From assembly GCA_019412865.1 (NCBI GenBank), contig DXOJ01000697.1, positions 1 to 30,314 on the forward strand: a stretch of DNA of 30,314 bases, read 5' to 3'. The position numbers were made by a program, and so were the translations under genes. This stretch comes from Bacteroides sp. Lineage in GTDB: Bacteria; Bacteroidota; Bacteroidia; Bacteroidales; Bacteroidaceae. Of the stretch, positions 1 through 6,684 are shown in pieces. How positions within the stretch are numbered: position 1 is the stretch's first letter; each line of letters begins with the position of its first letter. The notes below the pieces were generated by a model. It saw nothing but the letters and a program-made list of their open reading frames with translations, ran no database searches and was not told the origin of the DNA.

Positions 1-22
1 CTTCCTCACCGATGAACGGTAG

Positions 23-61
23 CTTGGTCGGTGAGCAAGGAGGCGTTCCTCACCGACCAAG
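23..61. repeat. Perfect 13-bp inverted repeat (CTTGGTCGGTGAG/CTCACCGACCAAG)
   Basis: CTTGGTCGGTGAG at 23-35 is the exact reverse complement of CTCACCGACCAAG at 49-61, with a 13-nt loop. A further partial direct copy, TTCCTCACCGA, lies at 2-12 and recurs at 46-56. The CTCACCGA word is thus present three times in alternating orientation with centres 23 and 21 bp apart. No T-run follows, so a simple intrinsic terminator is not supported. The element runs into the window edge and may be larger. Confidence 0.75.
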
Positions 62-124
62 GATACCTTGCATTTAAAGAACGGACGTTTTCATACAATG
101 AAAAACGGTCTGTTTACCCTTTAT

Positions 125-175
125 TTATGCATAATAAGGGGCGCGATATGCATATTCTTGCACTAGATTATGCAT
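125..175. repeat. Three phased ATGCAT palindromes
   Basis: ATGCAT occurs at 127-132, 148-153 and 170-175, spaced 21 and 22 bp. The first two extend to 10-bp perfect palindromes, TTATGCATAA (125-134) and ATATGCATAT (146-155). Two-helical-turn spacing puts them on one DNA face, as expected for cooperative protein binding. That reading is inference. Confidence 0.6.
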
Positions 176-324
176 TTTATTTTCTATTTGATTCGATTCA
201 TAGCCACTGTTGAATAATAGAATCTTAAAAATAGAACAGAACAGTTTGTTGCTGTAATACAGTCGATTCACCGATAAGAATCCCCCGTTCATTGATTTTT
301 TTTCCTTTTTCTGCTTCTCTGTCA

Positions 325-332
325 TACATTTG
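325..332 (+). promoter_or_regulatory. Putative -7 promoter element of the VTC operon
   Basis: TACATTTG matches the Bacteroides -7 consensus TAnnTTTG exactly. The -33 position, 20 bp upstream, reads TTTC (301-304), a 3/4 match to TTTG in a T-rich tract. A start of transcription near 339 would give a leader of about 30 nt before the ATG at 368. Confidence 0.55.
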
Positions 333-348
333 TTACAGTATTGTAACA
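331..348. promoter_or_regulatory. Perfect inverted repeat over the predicted transcription start
   Basis: TGTTACA (331-337) and TGTAACA (342-348) form a perfect 7-bp inverted repeat with a 4-bp spacer. It overlaps the end of the -7 element and the expected transcription start, 20 bp upstream of the first gene. This is the classic position for a dimeric repressor operator. The binding protein is unknown. Confidence 0.55.
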
Positions 349-367
349 CTTGCTACTCTAATCCCTT

Positions 368-1153
368 ATGAATATGAACGAGGCATGTAATGTAACCACC
401 GCACTTTCCGCTTTCTCCTCCATTTCTTTGGAAGAGATGAGTACCATCCGTTTGATGAACCGTACGGACACGAAGTATATCGTTTCGCTCTCTGCCCTGA
501 TGGACGTATTACAACGGGCAAATAATTGTTATCGTGTGCAAGAGGTGCAGGGGGAGCGAAATATAGCTTATCACACTACCTATCTCGACACTCCCGATTA
601 CGCCATGTATCTGGCTCATCAAAACGGAAGAGTGATCCGTGAGAAGATCCGTGTAAGGACGTATGTATCTTCCGGTCTGACTTTTCTGGAAGTGAAGAAT
701 AAGAATAACAAGGGGCGGACAGATAAAAAGCGGATTCGGGTGCAAGGAGTAAACTCTTTGCGTCAGGATGGGGGAGAAGAGTTTCTTCGCAATTATGCCT
801 GGTATGAGTTGTCCGCCTTGAAATTTCTACTGGAAAATCATTTTCATCGTATTACACTGGTGAATAAGGCAATGACAGAACGTCTGACCATCGATACTGG
901 TGTGCATTTCCATCATCTCATAACTGGAACGGAAGCAAGATTGGAAAATCTTGCTATCATAGAACTGAAACGTGACGGGAGAACTTATTCACCCATCGGT
1001 GAAATACTGCGCGAACTGCATGTGCGGCCTTCGGGAATTAGTAAATATTGTGTGGGAACCGTACTCACAGCCGGGAACTTAAAATATAATCGGTTTAAGA
1101 CCAAGTTGAGAATGGCACAGAAGATAGCAAAGAAGCAACTAATGAATATTTAA
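368..1153 (+). CDS. VTC-domain polyphosphate polymerase-like protein
   Basis: This 261-aa protein is read as a VTC domain protein (triphosphate tunnel metalloenzyme fold, the catalytic fold of the eukaryotic Vtc4 polyphosphate polymerase). The tunnel-type charged motifs are visible. They are R-x-D-x-KY near residues 32-37, an alternating basic strand R91-K93-R95-R97, E108-x-K110 (FLEVK), a KKR cluster near 120-122, an acidic/basic IELKRDG strand and a C-terminal SGISKY segment. There is no signal peptide or membrane segment, so it should act in the cytoplasm, perhaps at the inner membrane with its neighbour. It begins a four-gene operon, 17 nt before the DUF4956 gene. In other bacteria VTC and DUF4956 genes occur together, sometimes with CotH kinases. 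ATG 368 is chosen, with a second in-frame ATG at 374. Polymer-making activity is inferred from the family, not shown. Confidence 0.85.
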   Translation: MNMNEACNVTTALSAFSSISLEEMSTIRLMNRTDTKYIVSLSALMDVLQRANNCYRVQEVQGERNIAYHTTYLDTPDYAMYLAHQNGRVIREKIRVRTYVSSGLTFLEVKNKNNKGRTDKKRIRVQGVNSLRQDGGEEFLRNYAWYELSALKFLLENHFHRITLVNKAMTERLTIDTGVHFHHLITGTEARLENLAIIELKRDGRTYSPIGEILRELHVRPSGISKYCVGTVLTAGNLKYNRFKTKLRMAQKIAKKQLMNI

Positions 1154-1170
1154 TATAAAACCTGAATAAT

Positions 1171-1845
1171 ATGTTTGATGAACTAAGTGATATTACATTA
1201 ATAGAAACACCATTGATGGATAGCGCAGGTTTCCTGGAATTGTTGTTGCGATTCTGCTTCAATTTACTGGTGGTATCCTGCATTATTCATCTGTTTTATT
1301 ACCCTAAGAGCAAACGGCGTGATTATTACTTCACCTTTACGCTGATAAGCATCAGTATTTTCCTGATGATTTTCTTATTGGGAAGTGTCAAACTGAAAAT
1401 AGGTTTTGCGCTCGGTTTATTTGCCATTTTCGGTATCATCCGTTATCGGACCGAGTCAATGCCCGTGCGTGAGATGACTTATCTTTTTGTCATCATTGCT
1501 ATTTCGGTAATCAATGCCCTTGCCGTGGAAATCAGTTATGCTGAACTGGTATGTACCAACTTGCTTTTCATTGTCAGTATATGGCTTTGCGAAAGCAATC
1601 GCTGGCTGAAACATATCTCCTGTAAACTGATTCAATATGATAGAATAGAACTTATAAAACCCGAAAGGGAATTGGACTTATTACGCGATCTCCGCGAACG
1701 GACAGGACTTGACATTGTTCGTGTGGAAGTGGGACATATCGATTTTTTACGGGATACAGCCATGCTGAAAATCTATTATGAACCGCTGAAAGATGAGATA
1801 AATACGATTGATACGTTGACCCGCTTACCTAGAGAAAATGAATAA
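1171..1845 (+). CDS. DUF4956 family inner-membrane protein
   Basis: This 224-aa protein has about four hydrophobic segments in its N-terminal two thirds (about residues 20-43, 52-72, 76-92 and 100-140, the last probably two helices). The hallmark DUF4956 loop FAIFGIIRYR...REMTYLF spans roughly 84-107. A soluble C-terminal domain (about 150-224) contains the segment RELDLLRDLRERTG. The family is of unknown biochemical function and is usually encoded beside VTC-domain proteins, which suggests a membrane partner or exporter for the VTC product (inference). It lies 17 nt downstream of the VTC gene, and its stop overlaps the next start by 8 nt, indicating translational coupling. Confidence 0.85.
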   Translation: MFDELSDITLIETPLMDSAGFLELLLRFCFNLLVVSCIIHLFYYPKSKRRDYYFTFTLISISIFLMIFLLGSVKLKIGFALGLFAIFGIIRYRTESMPVREMTYLFVIIAISVINALAVEISYAELVCTNLLFIVSIWLCESNRWLKHISCKLIQYDRIELIKPERELDLLRDLRERTGLDIVRVEVGHIDFLRDTAMLKIYYEPLKDEINTIDTLTRLPRENE

Positions 1846-2629
1846 GAAAATGGAAGATAAGTCAGGCAGAGAAAGTCAGAAGAGATTCTGGGGGACAGGT
1901 AGATACCTGATTGGTTGCTTATTATTGTTGTGTATGGCAGGGAAGAGCCATGCGCAGGGAGATGACTTCGGTGTGTGGACCAGTGCGGAAGTGAAGAAAA
2001 AGATATTCTCCGGTTTCGATGCTTCTCTGGAAGGTGAATTTCGTACAAGAGACGGATTGCAGACGGTGGAACGCTGGTCGGGTTCGGCAGGTGTTTCCTA
2101 TAAGATGTTTCGTTGGCTGAAAGCATCCGCAGGATATACGTTTATTCATTATTACCATCCGATGGAAGTCACTAAAAAAGGAAATTATATCCCCGAATAT
2201 TGGCAGCCGAAACATCGTGTAAACTTGTCATTAACAGGAAAGGTGGACTGGCGCCGCTTCACGTTTTCCCTTCGTGAACGGTGGCAATATACTTATCGTC
2301 CCAGTCAGTCGGTTCCCAAATTCGATGGTGATGACGGGAGTGTGAAGAATGATGAATATATTAGCGGAAAAGGAAAAAATGTGCTTCGTTCCCGCCTTCA
2401 GGTGGAATATAACATACGTAAATGTGCTTTTACTCCTTATACTTCATGCGAACTTTCACATTCGTTGAATGAGATTGGTGCTTTTGAAAAGTTGCGATGG
2501 ACATTGGGGACGGAATGGAAACTAAGTAAGAAACATGCTCTCGATTTTTATTATCTGTATCAAAATAAGGCAGACGACGATGAGGCAAACGGGCATGTGA
2601 TCGGTGCAGGATATTCATTTAAGTTTTAA
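1838..2629 (+). CDS. DUF2490 family outer-membrane beta-barrel protein
   Basis: This 263-aa protein has an N-terminal export signal: a hydrophobic segment YLIGCLLLLCMAG followed by an A-x-A type site near SHAQ. The rest is rich in alternating amphipathic, aromatic strands (ASAGYTFIHYY, FTFSLRERWQY) and ends in GAGYSFKF. A terminal phenylalanine is the usual beta-barrel assembly signal. The start DFGVWTSAEVKKKI and the pattern of strands fit DUF2490, small barrels of unknown cargo. The gene overlaps DUF4956 by 8 nt. An alternative start at 1850 would shorten the long n-region. In this operon it is the likely outer-membrane component. Confidence 0.8.
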   Translation: MNKKMEDKSGRESQKRFWGTGRYLIGCLLLLCMAGKSHAQGDDFGVWTSAEVKKKIFSGFDASLEGEFRTRDGLQTVERWSGSAGVSYKMFRWLKASAGYTFIHYYHPMEVTKKGNYIPEYWQPKHRVNLSLTGKVDWRRFTFSLRERWQYTYRPSQSVPKFDGDDGSVKNDEYISGKGKNVLRSRLQVEYNIRKCAFTPYTSCELSHSLNEIGAFEKLRWTLGTEWKLSKKHALDFYYLYQNKADDDEANGHVIGAGYSFKF

Positions 2630-2647
2630 TAGATAAAACAAGAAATT

Positions 2648-4642
2648 ATGAAAAGGATTGTGTTGTTTTGGATACCGCTTTTATTGCTGTTGTTGGTGAA
2701 CTGTACGACGGAATCATTCGATTTCGGCGATCAGGAAGGAATATTGGTCGGAGGTTCGGGAGGTGGAGGAAGCAGTCAGCCCAACCCAACGATTCCCGAG
2801 GGATCGGAAGATTTATTGGGATTTACAATCACTTTTGATGAAAGTGATAGGACGACGTATGGAAGCATGTCGGAAACGGTCACTTCCGATGATGATTTTA
2901 TAGAGAACTCCCAATTTGCCTCCGTGGTGACGATTACCTATAATGGAACGACTGCCACGGTAGGTAATGGAGTTTCCGGAGTGGAAGTATCTTCCAATGG
3001 GGCGCATATTGTGGTCAATTCTACGGTCAGCGGAGTAGAGTATGTGTTGAACGGGACTACTACGAACGGCTCGTTCAAGGTATACAGCGAAAAGAAATTC
3101 AAATTATCACTGGCGGGGGTGTCTATACTCAATCCGGTAGGTGCTGCCATTAATATCCAGTCTTCCAAACGTGTGTTTGTGGTATGCGCGGATGAAACAA
3201 CGAATGTGTTGACAGATGGGTCTTCTTATACGGCAACTACTGATGGAGAGGATATGAAAGCCTGTCTGTTCAGTGAGGGGCAGCTCATTTTCAGTGGAGG
3301 CGGTTCACTCACAGTTACCGGAAATTATAAACATGCCATCACAAGCGATGATTATGTGCGTTTCCGTAGCGGGTGTAATATTACGGTAGCTTCGGCCAAA
3401 AAAGATGGAATCCATACCAATGAATCTGTGATTATCGGCGGCGGAATACTGAATATATCTTCAGACGGCGATGCTATTCAGTGTGAAGAGGGAGGAATTA
3501 CGATGACCGGAGGCTTTGCAAAACTCTCTACAACGGATAATAAAGCGCATGGGTTGAAATCCTGTCTGGATGTGGTAATCAGTGGCGGTGCTATTCAGGC
3601 ACAAGTGGCGGGAGCAGCCTCCAAAGGAATATCCTGTGATGGTAACCTGACCATCTCCGGAGGAAAGCTGACTGCATTCACTTCTCAAACCGCTCTTTAT
3701 GAAGATAATGATTTAAGTTCGTGTGCAGGAATTAAATGTGACGGAAATATCCTGATTACAGGAGGGGAAATCGCTATTCAGAGTACAGGTGGAGCCGGTA
3801 AAGGTATCAACTGTGACGGTTCGATTACCATCAATGACGGCACGGTGAAAGTGATAACTACCGGTACGCAGTGTGTATATGGCAAGCTCGATTCGTCGGC
3901 AAAAGGAATCAAAGCGGACGGTGCGTTGACAATCAATGGAGGAACGGTGCTTGTGAAGGCTACCGGTGGGGAAGGCAGTGAGGGTATCGAGAGTAAAAGT
4001 GTGTTGACTGTCAATGAGGGTACAGTTGCCGTGCTTTGTTACGATGACTGTATGAATGCAAGTAACAGCATTGTTCTTAATGGTGGTAATATTTATTGTT
4101 ATAGTTCCGGAAATGACGGCATTGACTCTAATGGTACGTTGACCATTACGGGGGGAGTGATTGTATCGTCGGGTACTACTTCTCCCGAAGACGGATTCGA
4201 TTGCGATCAGAATACCTTTAAGATTACCGGGGGGATTGTTCTGGGTATTGGAGGAGGAACAAGTACACCTACATCAAGTGTATGTACGCAACGCACTGTG
4301 ATCTATGGCGGTTCGGGAAGTAACGGAGAAATACTGAATATCCAGTCGGCTGACGGAACCAGCGTACTGACCTATCAGATTCCCCGTGCTTATTCTCAAA
4401 TGACGGTATTGTTCAGTAGTCCGAATCTGACCTCGGGCGGTAGTTATACTATCTCAAAAGGAGGAACGGTTTCCGGTGGTTCCGAGTTCTTCGGGTTATA
4501 TTCGGGAGCCACTTATTCCGGTGGCACGCAGGCGGCAACATTTACTGCCAGTTCGATGGTGACACAAGTCGGCAGCACTTCCGGCGGTGGCCAGCCCGGT
4601 GGTGGAGGAGGTGGACATGGACCTGGTGGATGGGGATGGTAA
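2648..4642 (+). CDS. Cthe_2159-like beta-helical carbohydrate-binding-domain lipoprotein
   Basis: This 664-aa protein has a lipoprotein signal, with hydrophobic residues 4-17 and a lipobox ending LVNC (C19). A glycine/serine/proline linker follows (about 33-50). The body (about 60-600) is a regular parallel beta-helix with repeated cores such as GIKADGALTINGGTV, GINCDGSITINDGTV and GIDSNGTLTITGG. This is characteristic of the Cthe_2159 family (carbohydrate-binding domain-containing protein). The C. thermocellum founder is reported to bind calcium and acidic polysaccharide/cellulose. Many turn Asp/Asn residues could bind Ca2+. The C-terminus is an odd Gly-rich tail with seven or more Gly around a His-Gly-Pro and a terminal GWGW. 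It is the last gene of the operon, 18 nt after DUF2490, and is presumably anchored in the outer membrane. A hairpin covers its stop codon. Confidence 0.82.
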   Translation: MKRIVLFWIPLLLLLLVNCTTESFDFGDQEGILVGGSGGGGSSQPNPTIPEGSEDLLGFTITFDESDRTTYGSMSETVTSDDDFIENSQFASVVTITYNGTTATVGNGVSGVEVSSNGAHIVVNSTVSGVEYVLNGTTTNGSFKVYSEKKFKLSLAGVSILNPVGAAINIQSSKRVFVVCADETTNVLTDGSSYTATTDGEDMKACLFSEGQLIFSGGGSLTVTGNYKHAITSDDYVRFRSGCNITVASAKKDGIHTNESVIIGGGILNISSDGDAIQCEEGGITMTGGFAKLSTTDNKAHGLKSCLDVVISGGAIQAQVAGAASKGISCDGNLTISGGKLTAFTSQTALYEDNDLSSCAGIKCDGNILITGGEIAIQSTGGAGKGINCDGSITINDGTVKVITTGTQCVYGKLDSSAKGIKADGALTINGGTVLVKATGGEGSEGIESKSVLTVNEGTVAVLCYDDCMNASNSIVLNGGNIYCYSSGNDGIDSNGTLTITGGVIVSSGTTSPEDGFDCDQNTFKITGGIVLGIGGGTSTPTSSVCTQRTVIYGGSGSNGEILNIQSADGTSVLTYQIPRAYSQMTVLFSSPNLTSGGSYTISKGGTVSGGSEFFGLYSGATYSGGTQAATFTASSMVTQVGSTSGGGQPGGGGGGHGPGGWGW

Positions 4643-4658
4643 ACAGCAGTTTACCGTC
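4635..4658 (+). terminator. Hairpin spanning the stop codon of the beta-helix lipoprotein gene
   Basis: GATGGTAAAC (4635-4644) pairs with GTTTACCGTC (4649-4658) through a 4-nt AGCA loop, a 10-bp stem with one G-U wobble. The TAA stop (4640-4642) is inside the stem. No U-tract follows, so it may stabilise the 3' end or cause weak termination instead of acting as an intrinsic terminator. Confidence 0.4.
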
Positions 4659-4683
4659 GAAATCCGTTCTTTGGTCGATTCTA

Positions 4684-4715
4684 TTTGTGATAAAACAGGT
4701 TCGGTTTTATCTTTG
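4684..4715 (+). promoter_or_regulatory. Consensus Bacteroides promoter with an inverted repeat between its elements
   Basis: TTTG (4684-4687) and TATCTTTG (4708-4715) are separated by 20 bp, a full match to the Bacteroides TTTG/TAnnTTTG promoter. The spacer contains the perfect 8-bp inverted repeat GATAAAAC (4689-4696)/GTTTTATC (4704-4711) with a 7-bp centre. A bound protein there would occlude RNA polymerase. The repeat might alternatively act as a weak terminator hairpin for the upstream operon. Transcription should begin near 4722, 19 nt before the kinase ATG. Confidence 0.65.
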
Positions 4716-4740
4716 TTTCGATAATCAGAAGCAATGAGGC

Positions 4741-5955
4741 ATGAAAAGACTGCGTAAACAACACGTGCTGGAGCAGAGTATTTACGGAGCTATCTGGATC
4801 GTAATATTTCTTCTTCCGCTGATAGGCGGATACTTTGCCATGAGTGGAGGACTTGAACGGGAGGAAACCCGTATGGTGATCCGCGAATCATGGTTGAGTA
4901 TCCTTCCTTTTTTCGTGCTTTTCCTGTTAAATAATTATGGGCTGGTTCCCTATTTTCTTTTTAAGAAAAGGTACTGGCAATATACTGTTTCGTTGATTTT
5001 TGTAATAGGAATGATTTGTTGGCTTTCTCCGTTTCCTTCTGCCAATCATTTCCCCAAAGATTTCAAGCGAGGAGAGTTGCCTCTTCGTATGAAGGAGAAC
5101 CGGAGGGACCAGATTATTAAGACGAGAGAAAAGGCGAGGGAGGAAGGGGATGTGCATTGGCATGAATCCAATCCCGAACAACGTCCTAGGGGAATGGGAG
5201 ATCCAAATGGTCCCGGAAGATTTCCAAAACCGACTCCTTTTCCTTATCCTCCTTTTGTGCTCCGCTATCTTATTCATTTCATCATTGCCTTTTTGATGGT
5301 AGGGTTCAATATCGCCATCAAACTTTTCTTTAAATCTTTCCGTGATGAAGAAATGCTGAAGGAACTGGAACATCAACGTTTGCAGTCGGAACTGCAGTAT
5401 TTGAAATATCAGATTAATCCTCATTTCTTCATGAATACGCTCAATAATATTCATGCGTTGGTGGATATTGATACGGGGAAAGCGAAAAGTACGATTGTGG
5501 AACTCTCTAAACTGATGCGTTATGTGCTTTATGAAGCGAGTAATAAAACGATTTTGCTTTCACGTGAGGTTCAGTTTCTTAAAAATTACATTGCCCTGAT
5601 GAGTTTGCGCTATACCAACAAAGTATCTATTCAGATGGATTTTCCGGCCGAAGTGCCCGAAGTGCAGATTCCTCCTTTGCTTTTTGTCTCTTTTGTGGAA
5701 AATGCTTTTAAGCATGGAGTCAGTTATCGGAGCGAGTCTTTTATTCATGTCTTGATGCAGTTGGATGAGGGCAACCGGCTTTCATTCCGTTGTTCCAACA
5801 GCAATAATGGTTCGGCTGACGAACAGCATCATGGCATCGGACTCGAGAATATCCGTAAGCGGTTGAGGCTTTTATTTGGCAATGATTATACGCTTTCCAT
5901 TACCGAAGAGGAACATAAATTTGATGTCTTACTTATTATACCTTTATTAGAATGA
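4741..5955 (+). CDS. LytS/YehU-type sensor histidine kinase
   Basis: This 404-aa membrane kinase has hydrophobic segments near residues 14-34, 52-74, 80-97 and 175-197. An unusual hydrophilic loop (about 98-172) between the last two is rich in Arg, Glu and Pro (PGRFPKPTPFPYPP). The cytoplasmic part is a His_kinase (PF06580) domain with H-box YQINPHFFMNTLNNI (H228 probable phospho-acceptor). The ATPase N-box is FVENAFKHG (N321), with a glycine motif GIGLENIRKRL. It overlaps the response-regulator start by 4 nt (ATGA). Such pairs regulate a few envelope or metabolic genes, and the adjacent VTC operon is a natural candidate target (inference). It has its own promoter at 4684-4715. Confidence 0.93.
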   Translation: MKRLRKQHVLEQSIYGAIWIVIFLLPLIGGYFAMSGGLEREETRMVIRESWLSILPFFVLFLLNNYGLVPYFLFKKRYWQYTVSLIFVIGMICWLSPFPSANHFPKDFKRGELPLRMKENRRDQIIKTREKAREEGDVHWHESNPEQRPRGMGDPNGPGRFPKPTPFPYPPFVLRYLIHFIIAFLMVGFNIAIKLFFKSFRDEEMLKELEHQRLQSELQYLKYQINPHFFMNTLNNIHALVDIDTGKAKSTIVELSKLMRYVLYEASNKTILLSREVQFLKNYIALMSLRYTNKVSIQMDFPAEVPEVQIPPLLFVSFVENAFKHGVSYRSESFIHVLMQLDEGNRLSFRCSNSNNGSADEQHHGIGLENIRKRLRLLFGNDYTLSITEEEHKFDVLLIIPLLE

Positions 5956-6680
5956 AATGTATAGCAATAGATGATGAGCCGTTAGCATTGACGCAGTTGT
6001 CGGATTATATATCCCAGGTACCTTTTTTGTCTTTGGTAAAGTCATGCCAGGATGCGTTCGAGGCAATGAAGATATTGTCCGAAGAGGAGGTTGATTTGAT
6101 CTTTGTGGATATTAATATGCCCGATTTGAACGGATTGGATTTCATACGTTCTTTGGTGAACCGTCCGTTGGTGATTTTCACTACTGCTTATTCTGAATAT
6201 GCGGTAGAGGGTTTCAAACTGGATGCCGTAGATTATCTGCTGAAACCGTTTGAGTTCCAGGATTTATTGAAAGCGGCGGATAAAGCCCGCAGGCAATTTG
6301 AATATCGTTTGTTGGAACAACAGGGTGAAATAGGAAATGCTTCGCAGATAAAAGGAGATTCATTATTCGTGAAGAGCGATTACAGAGTGGTTCGCATCGA
6401 TGTGAAGAATATCCGCTATATTGAGGGGATGAGTGAGTATGTGCGTATCTTTGTGGAAGGAGAGGACAAGCCTGTAATAACGCTTGCCAGCCTCCAGAAA
6501 ATGGAAGAACGGCTTCCCACGCATTTCATGCGGGTCCACCGTTCTTATATTGTCAATCTTCGCAAGATTACCGAAGTTTCCCGTCTTCGCATTATCTTTG
6601 ATAAGAATACTTATATTCCTGTCGGTGATAATTATAAGGAGAAATTTACGGAATACATTGGGAAATTAAGCCTTTCTTAA
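5952..6680 (+). CDS. LytTR-family response regulator
   Basis: This 242-aa protein has an N-terminal receiver domain (about 1-120) with acidic residues D7/D8, phospho-acceptor D53 in FVDINMPDLNG, T77/T78 and K98 in the LLKPF motif. A C-terminal LytTR DNA-binding domain (about 140-240) contains VKSDYRVVRI, IRYIEGMSEYVRI and MRVHRSYIVNL. It is translationally coupled to the kinase by a 4-nt overlap. Its stop lies inside a 16-bp perfect palindrome TTAAATAATTATTTAA (6677-6692), which also contains the stop of the convergent peptidase gene. Confidence 0.95.
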   Translation: MKCIAIDDEPLALTQLSDYISQVPFLSLVKSCQDAFEAMKILSEEEVDLIFVDINMPDLNGLDFIRSLVNRPLVIFTTAYSEYAVEGFKLDAVDYLLKPFEFQDLLKAADKARRQFEYRLLEQQGEIGNASQIKGDSLFVKSDYRVVRIDVKNIRYIEGMSEYVRIFVEGEDKPVITLASLQKMEERLPTHFMRVHRSYIVNLRKITEVSRLRIIFDKNTYIPVGDNYKEKFTEYIGKLSLS

Positions 6681-6684
6681 ATAA

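Larger units (their letters stand above)
1..367. other. Non-coding leader region rich in palindromes
   Basis: No convincing gene lies in these 367 bases. The short open frames here have low-complexity translations and no recognisable start context. The stretch holds alternating copies of CTCACCGA (5-12 and 49-56 on plus, 28-35 on minus), with a perfect 13-bp inverted repeat at 23-35/49-61. It also holds a small TTTTCAT/ATGAAAA hairpin (88-104), three ATGCAT palindromes at 127, 148 and 170, and the promoter of the downstream operon. The left part may be the 3' flank of a gene outside the window. Confidence 0.7.

Noticed and set aside
31..349. Two short overlapping open frames (60 aa plus, 74 aa minus)
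   Set aside because: Low-complexity translations, no ribosome site, and they cover repeats and the promoter of the VTC operon.
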